NCBI GenBank assembly: GCA_024691465.1
Contig: JAILNO010000241.1
Location: 1 to 11,977 of the forward strand
Length of the DNA stretch: 11,977 nucleotides
DNA from: Pseudobutyrivibrio sp.
GTDB taxonomy: Bacteria > Bacillota_A > Clostridia > Lachnospirales > Lachnospiraceae
Direction: 5' to 3'
Positions 1 to 8,500 of this stretch are shown here, piece by piece (the stretch's first letter is position 1; each line of letters starts with the position of its first letter). A model generated the notes under the pieces. It was not told the origin of the DNA. It ran no database searches and saw only the letters and a program-made list of their open reading frames with translations. A program made the position numbers and the translations under genes.

Positions 1-3000
1 GTCTCTCTAAGTAAGCCCTTAATTACTGTAAGATTCATAGGACTGTCATCCACCACTAGAATCTCAGCATCAGGTGCTACGAACAGTGGAGCATATGGTC
101 CCTTAGGAGCTATATCTCCCTCCTCCTCGAACTCACCCATAGGTGTGCCGTCCACTATCTGCTGCTCAAGGGTGAATAAGAAGTTAGAGCCCTCCTTATA
201 TACGCTCTCGCACCACAGCTTGCCACCCATTAACTCGGCGAACTGTCTAGATATATCAAGGCCCAGTCCTGTGCCTTGTATACCGCTATTCTTAAGCTCA
301 TCCAGCCTCTCGAAGGCGCTGAAGAGCTTATCCATATCCTCTGGCTTGACACCTATTCCTGTATCCTTGACAGAGTAGAGAATCTTGCATTTCTTATCAT
401 CCTTACTCTCCAGTGATACCTTCAGCACGAAGCCACCTTCCTCAGTGTACTTCACAGCATTAGTAAGCAGATTCAGTACCACCTGCTTAATCTTACCTAC
501 ATCACCATACAGCTTCTTAGGTAGGTTCTCATCTATATCTAAGGTGAAGTCCAGTTCCTTCTGGTTACTTCTGACCCTAATCATCTTGACTATACTCCTG
601 AGCTGTTCAGCCAAGTCATACTCCTGCTCTACCAGATGCATCTTGCCCGACTCTATCTTAGATAGGTCTAAGATATCGTTAATAAGTCCCAGCAGAGTAT
701 CTGAAGCTGAGCGGATATCTATGGCATAGTTCATCATTGATAAGAAGTATGGCTTAGGAACTCCTCTGGCATTCTCCCTGAGAATCATCTCATCCATACC
801 TATGATTGTGTTGATAGGGGTGCGTATCTCATGGGACATATTAGCAAGGAATCTGGACTTGGCACTGTTGGCCCTCTCAGCCTCCTCCTTAGCCGCCTGT
901 ATTTCCTTATACTGACGCCTGATGATAGTATTAGTCATTACGCGCCATACAGACACACCTATGAGCAGTGCAATGAGTGCAGATATAAGAACCCTCACCG
1001 CCATTAGCTCGAATATATGTGGCTTCTTAACTATATTGTATGTAGTATCCTGGTATATAGCACCTGTGGCATCATCCACAATCTGTATGTGAAGTGTGTA
1101 ATCGCCATATCTAAGCCCTGTGTACTCGAGGGCGCCCAGCTCATCCTGCTTGGCAACTATACCCTGGCTGTCATCCCCCTCCAGATACAGTGCCACTGTA
1201 GGATTGGACATGGTGTAATTAAGTATAGCCGCATCTATCTGCACACGGTTAGCCTCGGCTGGTATCACATAGGAGCCATCCTCATTAGGCGCCAGCTCCG
1301 CACCATCCACGAATATCTGCTCTAAGGCTACCTTGATAGTTCCCTCTTGTACGAAGAAATCATTGATATTGAATTTGTTCACACCAGCTCTTCCAGACAC
1401 GTATAGATTGCCCTGATCATCCATCACACTGAAGGCATTACCTGTAGGAATGCTGGTAAGTCCATTAGCTGTGTCGTACAGCTCGAAGTCCTCTATCTCA
1501 TCATTAATGGCATCCTCTGCTGATACACAGTAGATTCCATATGAAGAAAGCACCCAAAGATTTCCTATATCATCATAGAAGATATCGAAATTGTTGGAGT
1601 AAGGGAATGTACTTACCTCAAAAATCTCTCCATCCTGAATATACTCTAATGAATTAGATGTAATAACCCAGCAAACGCCTCGGGTCTCGTCTCTTTTTAT
1701 CTTAAGAATTACATCAGAAGTAAGACCGTCATCACGGCCTAGTAGCGATACCTTGTCATCATCAATTACATAGATACCTCCACCGTCGGTACCCACCAAT
1801 ATCTCACCACTCAAGCCCTCTTCCACAGTGAGGCACACTGTGTTCTCCAGGCCATCCTCAGCAGTGTAGGTCTTAAGCACCTCGCCATGGTTGATAATAG
1901 CCAGACCTCCATTAGTACCCACCAGGGCGGAATCATCTGAAGCTATAGTAGTACCTCGCACCCAGTTGCTGATGAATCCATTATCCTCATTGTAATATGT
2001 AAGCTCTCCATCATCATAATTGATGAGACCGAATCCATTGGTATAGGTGCTAATCCACAGATCACCATATGCTCCACTGGTGATACACCTAATCCTGGTG
2101 TCCTGAAGAAGCTCTGTAAGCTCATTAGTCACAGGCTCATAATCATCATCCAGTATCTGAAGCCCTGTATCTGTTCCTATGTACAGATTATCCTGGTATA
2201 GACAAGTGGTATTAACCACTTCACTCTCGATTCCTGATATCTTAGTAAGATCCTGGAAATTGTTGGTAACTACCTCAGCCACGCCCTGTCTGGTAGAAGC
2301 GATCCATAGATTGCCCTGATAGTCCACTGTGAGCATCTCAATACCGCTATCAACCCCTAAGTCCTCCAGCTGCTGATACTCTAGATTATCATCCAAATAG
2401 CCCACACCATTCTCGGATGCAATCCATATGGTGTCGCAGGCCTCAGTAATCCAATTGATATATGAAAGTGACTCTGGCAGCTGTACATGATACTGCTCAT
2501 TGAAGCCATTGTCTAAAGTGCCATAGTATATTGTTCCCTCACTATTAGCTATGTAGAGGGCTCCTTCCTGACTGCTTTCCACGTGCAGAGATGATATATC
2601 TCCCACTCCCAGGTCACTGCCTGATTGGAAAAAAGTTACGCTGCCATCCTCAATAATGAACAAGTCGCAGTTCTTGGTCCTGCCATAGATAGTTCCATCG
2701 CTATCAGCATCCAACTGTGAGATATAGCTACCATCTATCCTAGGATCATCCACATTGTGCAGCTGAAGCTCAGAGTCAATGTAGCACACGCCTCCAGTAG
2801 TAGCCAAGTATACATTGCCCTCATCATCCTCAGTGAAACTTCTGATGGTGGATGATGGGAGCCCCTCCTTATATGTGAATTGGATGGATTCATCCCCATC
2901 CAATATAACTATTCCATTGTCATTGGTTCCCACCCACATCTTGCCAGTGGAATCCTCGAAGATAGTCCGGCCATTGCTCAGTCCATTAGAGGAATCCATC

Positions 3001-3320
3001 CTCTCGAAATCATGACCGTTGTATCGGATGATTCCGCTGTAACTACCTATCCATATGTAGCCGTCATTAGATGCGTACACACAATTGGCATCTGAAGTAG
3101 GTAGCCCATTGGTGGCATCGAAGAGCCTGGCGGTATATCCCACGTCAGACATCTGACCAGATGCTGAATAGCCTCCACCTGTCTTAGGCTCCTCTATCTG
3201 GTAGTACGCTATATCACTATCTACTGCTCTTACCTGCATAGCACTAAGCGCCAATCCCGTAGTTACTGTTACTCCAGCAGCAAAGGCTAATATATTCCTG
3301 GTATTAAGCCTACAACTCAT
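1..3320 (-). CDS. Propeller-type hybrid histidine kinase, 3' end missing
   Basis: A single open frame of 1106 codons runs off the left edge. It is a membrane sensor kinase that should detect an extracellular ligand and phosphorylate its own receiver. Domains seen: a signal peptide (about residues 1-32, ending VRA before VDSD); fourteen propeller blades with W/Y-I-G-T-like strands (about 55-650), for example WIGSYSGIIRYNG and WVGTNDNGIVILDG; a Y_Y_Y domain (about 660-765); one membrane helix (about 771-790); a HisKA domain with FLANMSHEIRTPIN, phospho-acceptor His830; and a HATPase_c domain with an N-box (NLLTNAVKYT), DTGIGV and GTGLGLDI. The receiver begins with AEILVVDDSPMN (Asp1091, Asp1092) and is cut soon after, so its phospho-Asp and anything beyond are not visible. 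The ATG at 3320 is chosen for the GGGGGA site at 3328-3333, 7 bases upstream. It follows the HD-GYP gene by 18 bases, so the two are very likely co-transcribed. Unlike its paralogue at 5600-10399 it has no N-terminal multi-spanning module. Family certain; ligand unknown. Confidence 0.95.
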   Translation of the reverse strand, partial: MSCRLNTRNILAFAAGVTVTTGLALSAMQVRAVDSDIAYYQIEEPKTGGGYSASGQMSDVGYTARLFDATNGLPTSDANCVYASNDGYIWIGSYSGIIRYNGHDFERMDSSNGLSNGRTIFEDSTGKMWVGTNDNGIVILDGDESIQFTYKEGLPSSTIRSFTEDDEGNVYLATTGGVCYIDSELQLHNVDDPRIDGSYISQLDADSDGTIYGRTKNCDLFIIEDGSVTFFQSGSDLGVGDISSLHVESSQEGALYIANSEGTIYYGTLDNGFNEQYHVQLPESLSYINWITEACDTIWIASENGVGYLDDNLEYQQLEDLGVDSGIEMLTVDYQGNLWIASTRQGVAEVVTNNFQDLTKISGIESEVVNTTCLYQDNLYIGTDTGLQILDDDYEPVTNELTELLQDTRIRCITSGAYGDLWISTYTNGFGLINYDDGELTYYNEDNGFISNWVRGTTIASDDSALVGTNGGLAIINHGEVLKTYTAEDGLENTVCLTVEEGLSGEILVGTDGGGIYVIDDDKVSLLGRDDGLTSDVILKIKRDETRGVCWVITSNSLEYIQDGEIFEVSTFPYSNNFDIFYDDIGNLWVLSSYGIYCVSAEDAINDEIEDFELYDTANGLTSIPTGNAFSVMDDQGNLYVSGRAGVNKFNINDFFVQEGTIKVALEQIFVDGAELAPNEDGSYVIPAEANRVQIDAAILNYTMSNPTVALYLEGDDSQGIVAKQDELGALEYTGLRYGDYTLHIQIVDDATGAIYQDTTYNIVKKPHIFELMAVRVLISALIALLIGVSVWRVMTNTIIRRQYKEIQAAKEEAERANSAKSRFLANMSHEIRTPINTIIGMDEMILRENARGVPKPYFLSMMNYAIDIRSASDTLLGLINDILDLSKIESGKMHLVEQEYDLAEQLRSIVKMIRVRSNQKELDFTLDIDENLPKKLYGDVGKIKQVVLNLLTNAVKYTEEGGFVLKVSLESKDDKKCKILYSVKDTGIGVKPEDMDKLFSAFERLDELKNSGIQGTGLGLDISRQFAELMGGKLWCESVYKEGSNFLFTLEQQIVDGTPMGEFEEEGDIAPKGPYAPLFVAPDAEILVVDDSPMNLTVIKGLLRE

Positions 3321-3338
3321 ATCTCCATCCCCCAGACT

Positions 3339-5456
3339 CTAATCCTGATACTTCTTCAGAACCCTCTTAACTTCCTTGCTGGATTCCACAAATACTTCCA
3401 CACACTTAGGATCAAAGTGTGTGCCTGCATCCTTCTTCAAAATATCCATAGCCTTATCAAAAGGCATAGCGTCTTTATATACTCTCTTAGAAGTAAGAGC
3501 ATCAAACACATCTGCCACAGCCATAATTCTGGCTGACAGTGGAATGACCTCTCCCTTAAGTCCCTCTGGATATCCGCTACCATCCCATTTCTCATGATGG
3601 TAGGCAGCCATATTCCTGGCTTCCTTAAGGTAATTCTCACCCTGTACTGTGTTAATGGCCTTCTCCATAATCTCTTTGCCAGCTGTGGTATGCCCCTTCA
3701 TAATCTCAAACTCTTCATCTGTAAGCTTGCCAGGCTTATTAAGTACCGCATCTGGAATATTAATCTTACCTATGTCATGCAGTGGTGCAGACATCTGTAC
3801 ATCTGCTATGAACTTAGGTGTAAGCTTGCTTTCGTAATAACCCTTCTTCTTAAGTCCATCTAATATTATCTTCACATAATCAGCCGTCTTAAGGATATGA
3901 TAGCCTGTGTCAGAGTCACGGTTCTCCACCAGGTCTGCCATGGTGATAATAAGTCCCGTCTGCATCTGGTTAATCATCTTAGCCTGATGCCTAATATCAT
4001 GTAGCTGATTAGCTGTATCCTCTGTCATCTTGCAAAAGGCGTGATAGAGATTCTCCACCTCATCATCTGTCCGAATATCAAGAGCCTTAATCTTCTTAAC
4101 ATTGTCCTCGATGATGGTCTGATTATCACTGTTATCCATGAAGTCATTGGCCAGGCTTGCCATACTGTTGATAGGATATAGCAAATGATACTTGGTCATG
4201 AGCATGCCATAAGACAGTATCATCACGAAGAATCCTGAGAAGATTAACAGTACCTTAAGCACGTAAGTCTTAACATAATCAGTCAGATAGTTAATCATAA
4301 TATCAGCTGCGGCATAGCTTGTGGTATTGCCGAAACTATCCTTAATTGGATAATAGGCTGTCACCACCCATTCCCCTGAGATATTCTCCTCAACAGGGTC
4401 TATCTCCTTGCCCAACTGTAGATGGGTTATATATTTCTTAAGCCCCTGACTGAATTCTTCCTGGTCTCCTGGTGCATGGCTTCTAGTCTCATCCGTATTC
4501 ACATCGAATACATACTGAATACCATCCTCCCTGATCCTGATTACATATATATGCTCTATACCCTGCAAGTCATCCCTGACTTCCTTAAGTCTGGATTCCG
4601 TCTCTACATAATCTGATAGGTCCGAGCCCTTCTTAACATACGCCTCTACTCTAAGGGCATCCACTTGGTCTGCAGCTATCTTCGCTGCACCTACGGCTAT
4701 ATTGGTGTACTCTGCTTTCTCCTGACTGTAATACAGCTGAATACTAATGAATCCCATGATGACAGTCATGGTCAAGGCAGCTGTTATAAGCATCCTGGAG
4801 ACCTTGCGCTGTAGCTTACCCTTGCTGGCCTGATCAGTCTTCTTAATCTTCTTGAGATCCTCGTGGGATAGTACAGCCTGCTTCCATCCCACATTCCATA
4901 TGGCTTCGATTCTATTCTGGGATACGAAGTGAAGCATTCCAATAACTACCAATGTGGATACGCCCTTGTCCACCAGGTTAAGCAATATATTGATTATGCA
5001 AAAACTCAGATAATAGTTAATATGGAATCTGTTATATATGTACTCAGTTGAAAGAGCGATGGAATCAAACTGAGGCTCTCCCAATAATGCCCACTGTATC
5101 ATGGCTCCCAGTCCGCCTGATATAACTGCAGCTATGACTATAAATAGTAGTACTCCATATCCCTTCTTAAATAACTTACGGTCTGAAAATGCTGCTGCAA
5201 ATAGTGCAATAAACACACTTAAGATTGAATAATATATTGAGTATGTATTAAAAATACTGCATAGGAAATTAGTAGCTACGGCCACAAGTACACCAGGGAA
5301 GAACCCACATGTAGCAGCCACACCAATAGTACCTATGGTATCGAAGTACATTGGAATACCATAGTAATATGTAGCACAAGCCAACAATACATTAACTGTA
5401 ATTCCTGTTAAAATTGCAACGGCACTAGCAATTGCATTCCTATCCATCTTTTTCAT
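3339..5456 (-). CDS. Membrane HD-GYP phosphodiesterase with Cache-like sensor
   Basis: A 705-residue protein predicted to hydrolyse cyclic-di-GMP in the cytoplasm under control of an external signal. Residues about 7-180 form a hydrophobic multi-spanning module containing FDTIGTIGVAATCGFFPG, resembling ECF-transporter S components. A second helix (about 216-242) leads to an outside domain of about 150 residues that looks Cache-like (IYVIRIREDGIQYVFDVNTD). Then come a helix (about 398-418), a HAMP-like segment (YPINSMASLANDF) and a complete HD-GYP domain (about 500-700): ENRDSDTGYH, LHDIGKINIPD with His560/Asp561, MKGHTTAG, YHHEKWDGSGYP with Gly628-Tyr629-Pro630, and ADVFDAL. All expected metal-binding motifs are present, so it is probably active. 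I chose ATG 5456 rather than the in-frame GTG at 5471, because that GTG is part of the G-rich site that serves ATG 5456 with 8-base spacing. ATG 5447 is a less likely alternative. No GGDEF domain is attached. The HD-GYP call is firm; the two sensory domain names are inferred. Confidence 0.93.
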   Translation of the reverse strand: MKKMDRNAIASAVAILTGITVNVLLACATYYYGIPMYFDTIGTIGVAATCGFFPGVLVAVATNFLCSIFNTYSIYYSILSVFIALFAAAFSDRKLFKKGYGVLLFIVIAAVISGGLGAMIQWALLGEPQFDSIALSTEYIYNRFHINYYLSFCIINILLNLVDKGVSTLVVIGMLHFVSQNRIEAIWNVGWKQAVLSHEDLKKIKKTDQASKGKLQRKVSRMLITAALTMTVIMGFISIQLYYSQEKAEYTNIAVGAAKIAADQVDALRVEAYVKKGSDLSDYVETESRLKEVRDDLQGIEHIYVIRIREDGIQYVFDVNTDETRSHAPGDQEEFSQGLKKYITHLQLGKEIDPVEENISGEWVVTAYYPIKDSFGNTTSYAAADIMINYLTDYVKTYVLKVLLIFSGFFVMILSYGMLMTKYHLLYPINSMASLANDFMDNSDNQTIIEDNVKKIKALDIRTDDEVENLYHAFCKMTEDTANQLHDIRHQAKMINQMQTGLIITMADLVENRDSDTGYHILKTADYVKIILDGLKKKGYYESKLTPKFIADVQMSAPLHDIGKINIPDAVLNKPGKLTDEEFEIMKGHTTAGKEIMEKAINTVQGENYLKEARNMAAYHHEKWDGSGYPEGLKGEVIPLSARIMAVADVFDALTSKRVYKDAMPFDKAMDILKKDAGTHFDPKCVEVFVESSKEVKRVLKKYQD

Positions 5457-5500
5457 TCTCTTAGTCCCCACGAATAGTTGCCCATTTTGCTGAAGTTCAT
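5453..5500 (-). CDS. Possible 15-residue leader peptide overlapping the HD-GYP start
   Basis: A short frame starts at ATG 5500, encodes MNFSKMGNYSWGLRE, and stops with a TGA that overlaps the ATG at 5456 (ATGA). Such overlap is the classic geometry for translational coupling. No convincing ribosome site precedes ATG 5500, and a frame this short can arise by chance, so this is only a candidate. Confidence 0.2.
   Translation of the reverse strand: MNFSKMGNYSWGLRE
5465..5471 (-). promoter_or_regulatory. Ribosome binding site that sets the start of the 705-residue HD-GYP gene
   Basis: GTGGGGA on the minus strand, 8 bases before ATG 5456. The same GTGGGGAC core precedes the large kinase, which supports reading it as a ribosome site. 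The GTG within it (5471) is in frame but has no upstream site of its own. Confidence 0.6.
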
Positions 5501-5552
5501 TATTTAATCAGCAAGAAATGTTTCAATCTTAATTGTATCATACCTATCTGTT

Positions 5553-5574
5553 AATACGCTTGAATTCACGTATT
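5553..5574. repeat. Imperfect palindrome in the intergenic gap
   Basis: Outer arms AATACG and CGTATT flank an inner perfect 8-base palindrome TGAATTCA, with two extra bases (CT) on one side. A dyad of this size and AT content could be an operator for a dimeric regulator. A weak RNA hairpin is possible but lacks a U tract. No matching copy was noticed upstream of the first gene of the run. Confidence 0.4.
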
Positions 5575-5599
5575 CTACACGTTTATCCCACGCTTTAGC

Positions 5600-8500
5600 C
5601 TAAGTGATTATTTCCTCCATCTTATCCCAGTCAAATACCTTAAGAGCAGCCCTTAATTCCTTGAACTTAGAATCGTCTACAGGAGGCAGCGCATACTGGT
5701 CTAATTCGTCGAATAACATCTCGATACCGTCATATTCCATCTGAGGAATAAGCTCCTTAAGAGCCTCATATGCTTCCTGTAATGTATCCTCAGGAATCAT
5801 TTCCTTAGAATCATCTTGAGTATCTTCTTCCTCCTCTCCATAAATAGCATGGAAGCTATCATATATCTTGCTATATATATCAAGCACCGCCTCAGTGTTG
5901 TTATTAATAGTATCCATATCAGCTGCCTTGCCAGCCATCTCAAGAGCGAGAGCTCTCTCAGATAGATCCAAGGCTCCTATTAATCTAGCTGATGACTTAA
6001 GAGCATGCACTTGGATTGTGTAATTGTCTATATCTCCTGCCTCATAGTAATCCTTAATCATCTGAATCCTAGATGCTGCTGTGTCATAAAAGCTACGGCA
6101 TACTATCAGATATGTATCTCTATCTCCAGCTGCCTCTATTCCCTTAGCCATATCAATTCCATCTATTTGAGATATTGCATCAAATAATTCATCTTCATCA
6201 TTAGATTGCAAGTCACTATCAGCAGCAAGCTCGTTTGAAACTACCCTTTCGATTTTGTCTTCTGGTAAGTATTGCTCGATTAACCCTTCGAACTTCAATC
6301 CATCGATAGGCTTAGATAGATAGTTGGAGAATCCGGCCTCCAAATACTCTTCCCTGGCTCCCTTAACTGCATTGGCAGTAAGCACCACAATTGGTACATC
6401 ATCATTCAAATGACAGGTATTCCTAATCATCCTAAGGGTCTCTTCGCCACTCATGCCTGGCATCATGGCATCCAGGAAAATAATGTCGTACCTTTTGCTT
6501 CGGCATAGGTCCACAGCCTCGAAACCAGATGAAACGGTCTGCACCTGTATCTGTATTCTCTTAAGTAAGCTCTTGGCAACGATCAGATTCATCTCTACAT
6601 CATCCACCACTAGAATCTCTGCGTTAGGTGCATGATATGTCTCTCTATCGTCAGCAGATGTGGTTGATTCTGCTTTCAACTCGTAGTTTCCAATCTTCTC
6701 ATCTCCCATTACAGGCTGTACGATGGCAAATGAGAAAGTTGAACCCTGTCCATACACACTGGTAACTTCTAAGTTAGAGTTCATTTTCTCTAAGAGGCTC
6801 TTAGTAATGCTCATACCAAGACCTGTACCTTCCACCTTCTTGTTCCTCTGCTCGTCGATACGTCGGTATGGAGAGAAAAGCTTCTCAATCTCATCTTCCT
6901 TGATACCAATACCTGTATCAGTAACGCTTACCATGAGCTTAATATTCTCAGGTGAAAGCTGTTCATAATCCATTACGAAGGTAACCTTACCCTCGTTGGT
7001 ATACTTGACTGCATTGTTAAGTATATTGATAATTATCTGCTCAATTCTTACATCATCGCCGTACAGCTGCTGAGGGATATTAGGATTGATATCCACCTCA
7101 AACTCCAGGTTCTTATCATTAGCCTTAGGGCTAATCATATTGACCAAATCGTTGACAAGTACACTCAAATCATACTCTCCGAAGACTAAGTCGAAGTTGC
7201 CTGACTCAATCTTAGAGAAATCTAATATATCGTTAATTAGAGAAAGTAATGTCTTGCTGGCACTCCTAATATCTCTAGCATATTTTTTGGTAGACTCTTC
7301 CTTAGACTCTCTGGTAATCATAGTTACCATACCAATAATGGCATTGATAGGAGTCCTAATCTCGTGAGACATATTGGCAAGAAATGCTGACTTGGTCTTA
7401 TTAGCTTCCTCCTCCATGCGAAGAGCACGCTCAAGAGCCTCTGTCTTCTCGCCCTGCAATTTCCTAACCACTTCTTCATGCTCTTGATTCTGTCTCTTGG
7501 TAAGTGTATATACGGCTCCATTAATAATGGAACTGATTATCACTATCATAAGTATCAATAGCTCAGTGTAGAAATACATCTTGAACATATTGGTCTCGTA
7601 TATTTCTCGCTCCTTGGTAATGGTGTATACCTGCTCCACCAAGGACTTGTTATCCTCGTTGAGTATCTCTATATGGAACTCGTAAGTACCATATGGAATC
7701 TTATAGTAGGATATAGGCCTGAGATCGCTAGACTGAACCTTAATCTTCTCTGTATCCACCCCTGCTAAGTAATATCTAACATATGGGTCTGTTGGGGTGA
7801 AATTGTTGAGATTGAGAGTAAGCTCCACCTTCTCAGTACCCTGCGGAATAATAATCTCGTTACTATTAGTGATATCAGAGTATTTTCCATCTAGAGAAAT
7901 ACCTGTAATCTTAGCCTTGTACACGCTGATCTGCATGCTATACGCATTAATATCTAATCTGTACACACCTGAATCACCGCAGATGTATAGGATATGGTTC
8001 TCCTCGAGATAGTTCCATGCATTACTAGTAAGGCTGCCAGGTAGGCCAGCCTTAGAGTCTAGGAGCATGTATGCATCCTCTCCTGCTTCCTGTCCTGCCA
8101 TGAGATTCTCGTAACGCACCACATAGATACCAGCACCTCCCATTATGAATACATTGTCATTGTCATCCTGGTACAAATCGTAATTATTGAAGTAAGGTAT
8201 GCCACTAATCTCATGGACAGAATAATCTGCGTCCATATAACACATGCCGCTACCAGTCAGGACGAAGTAACCAGCAGCCTTCTTATCCTTAACAATTCTC
8301 AAGATTACGCTAGAGGTGAGCCCATCATCCCTATCCACGTATCTTTCCACTCTATTATCCTTAATGACAGCTATTCCATCGCCGTCACTACCTGCTAGGA
8401 TGACACCATCATCCTCAAGTACATTGAGGATATTGGCACTACTTAAGGTACGACCACTCCTCATAGTTGCATCCACTTGTCTATCCCTGATAATGGCCAA

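Larger units (their letters stand above)
5457..5599 (-). other. Intergenic gap between kinase and HD-GYP gene
   Basis: This is the only gap above 20 bases inside the four-gene run. It has no clear terminator: no GC-rich stem followed by a U tract. It holds an imperfect palindrome (5553-5574), TATGAT and TACAAT boxes near 5530-5545 that could act as a weak -10 without a good -35, and a short ORF that overlaps the next start. It may contain an internal promoter or merely be a spacer in a continuous operon. Confidence 0.5.

Noticed and set aside
145..729. Plus-strand open frames across the kinase region
   Set aside because: They lie wholly antisense to conserved HisKA, HATPase and receiver motifs, have low-complexity Ser/Leu-rich translations and no ribosome sites.
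1..3320. Frameshift or pseudogene in the left-edge kinase
   Set aside because: Reading codon by codon gives one uninterrupted frame with all expected motifs; it is only cut by the window edge.
3320..3330. Mini-ORF ATG GAG ATA TGA just before the left-edge kinase
   Set aside because: Three codons starting directly on the ribosome site, with no spacing for initiation; a chance overlap.
5457..5471. GTG start for the HD-GYP gene
   Set aside because: The GTG is part of the G-rich ribosome site for ATG 5456; nothing resembling a ribosome site precedes it.
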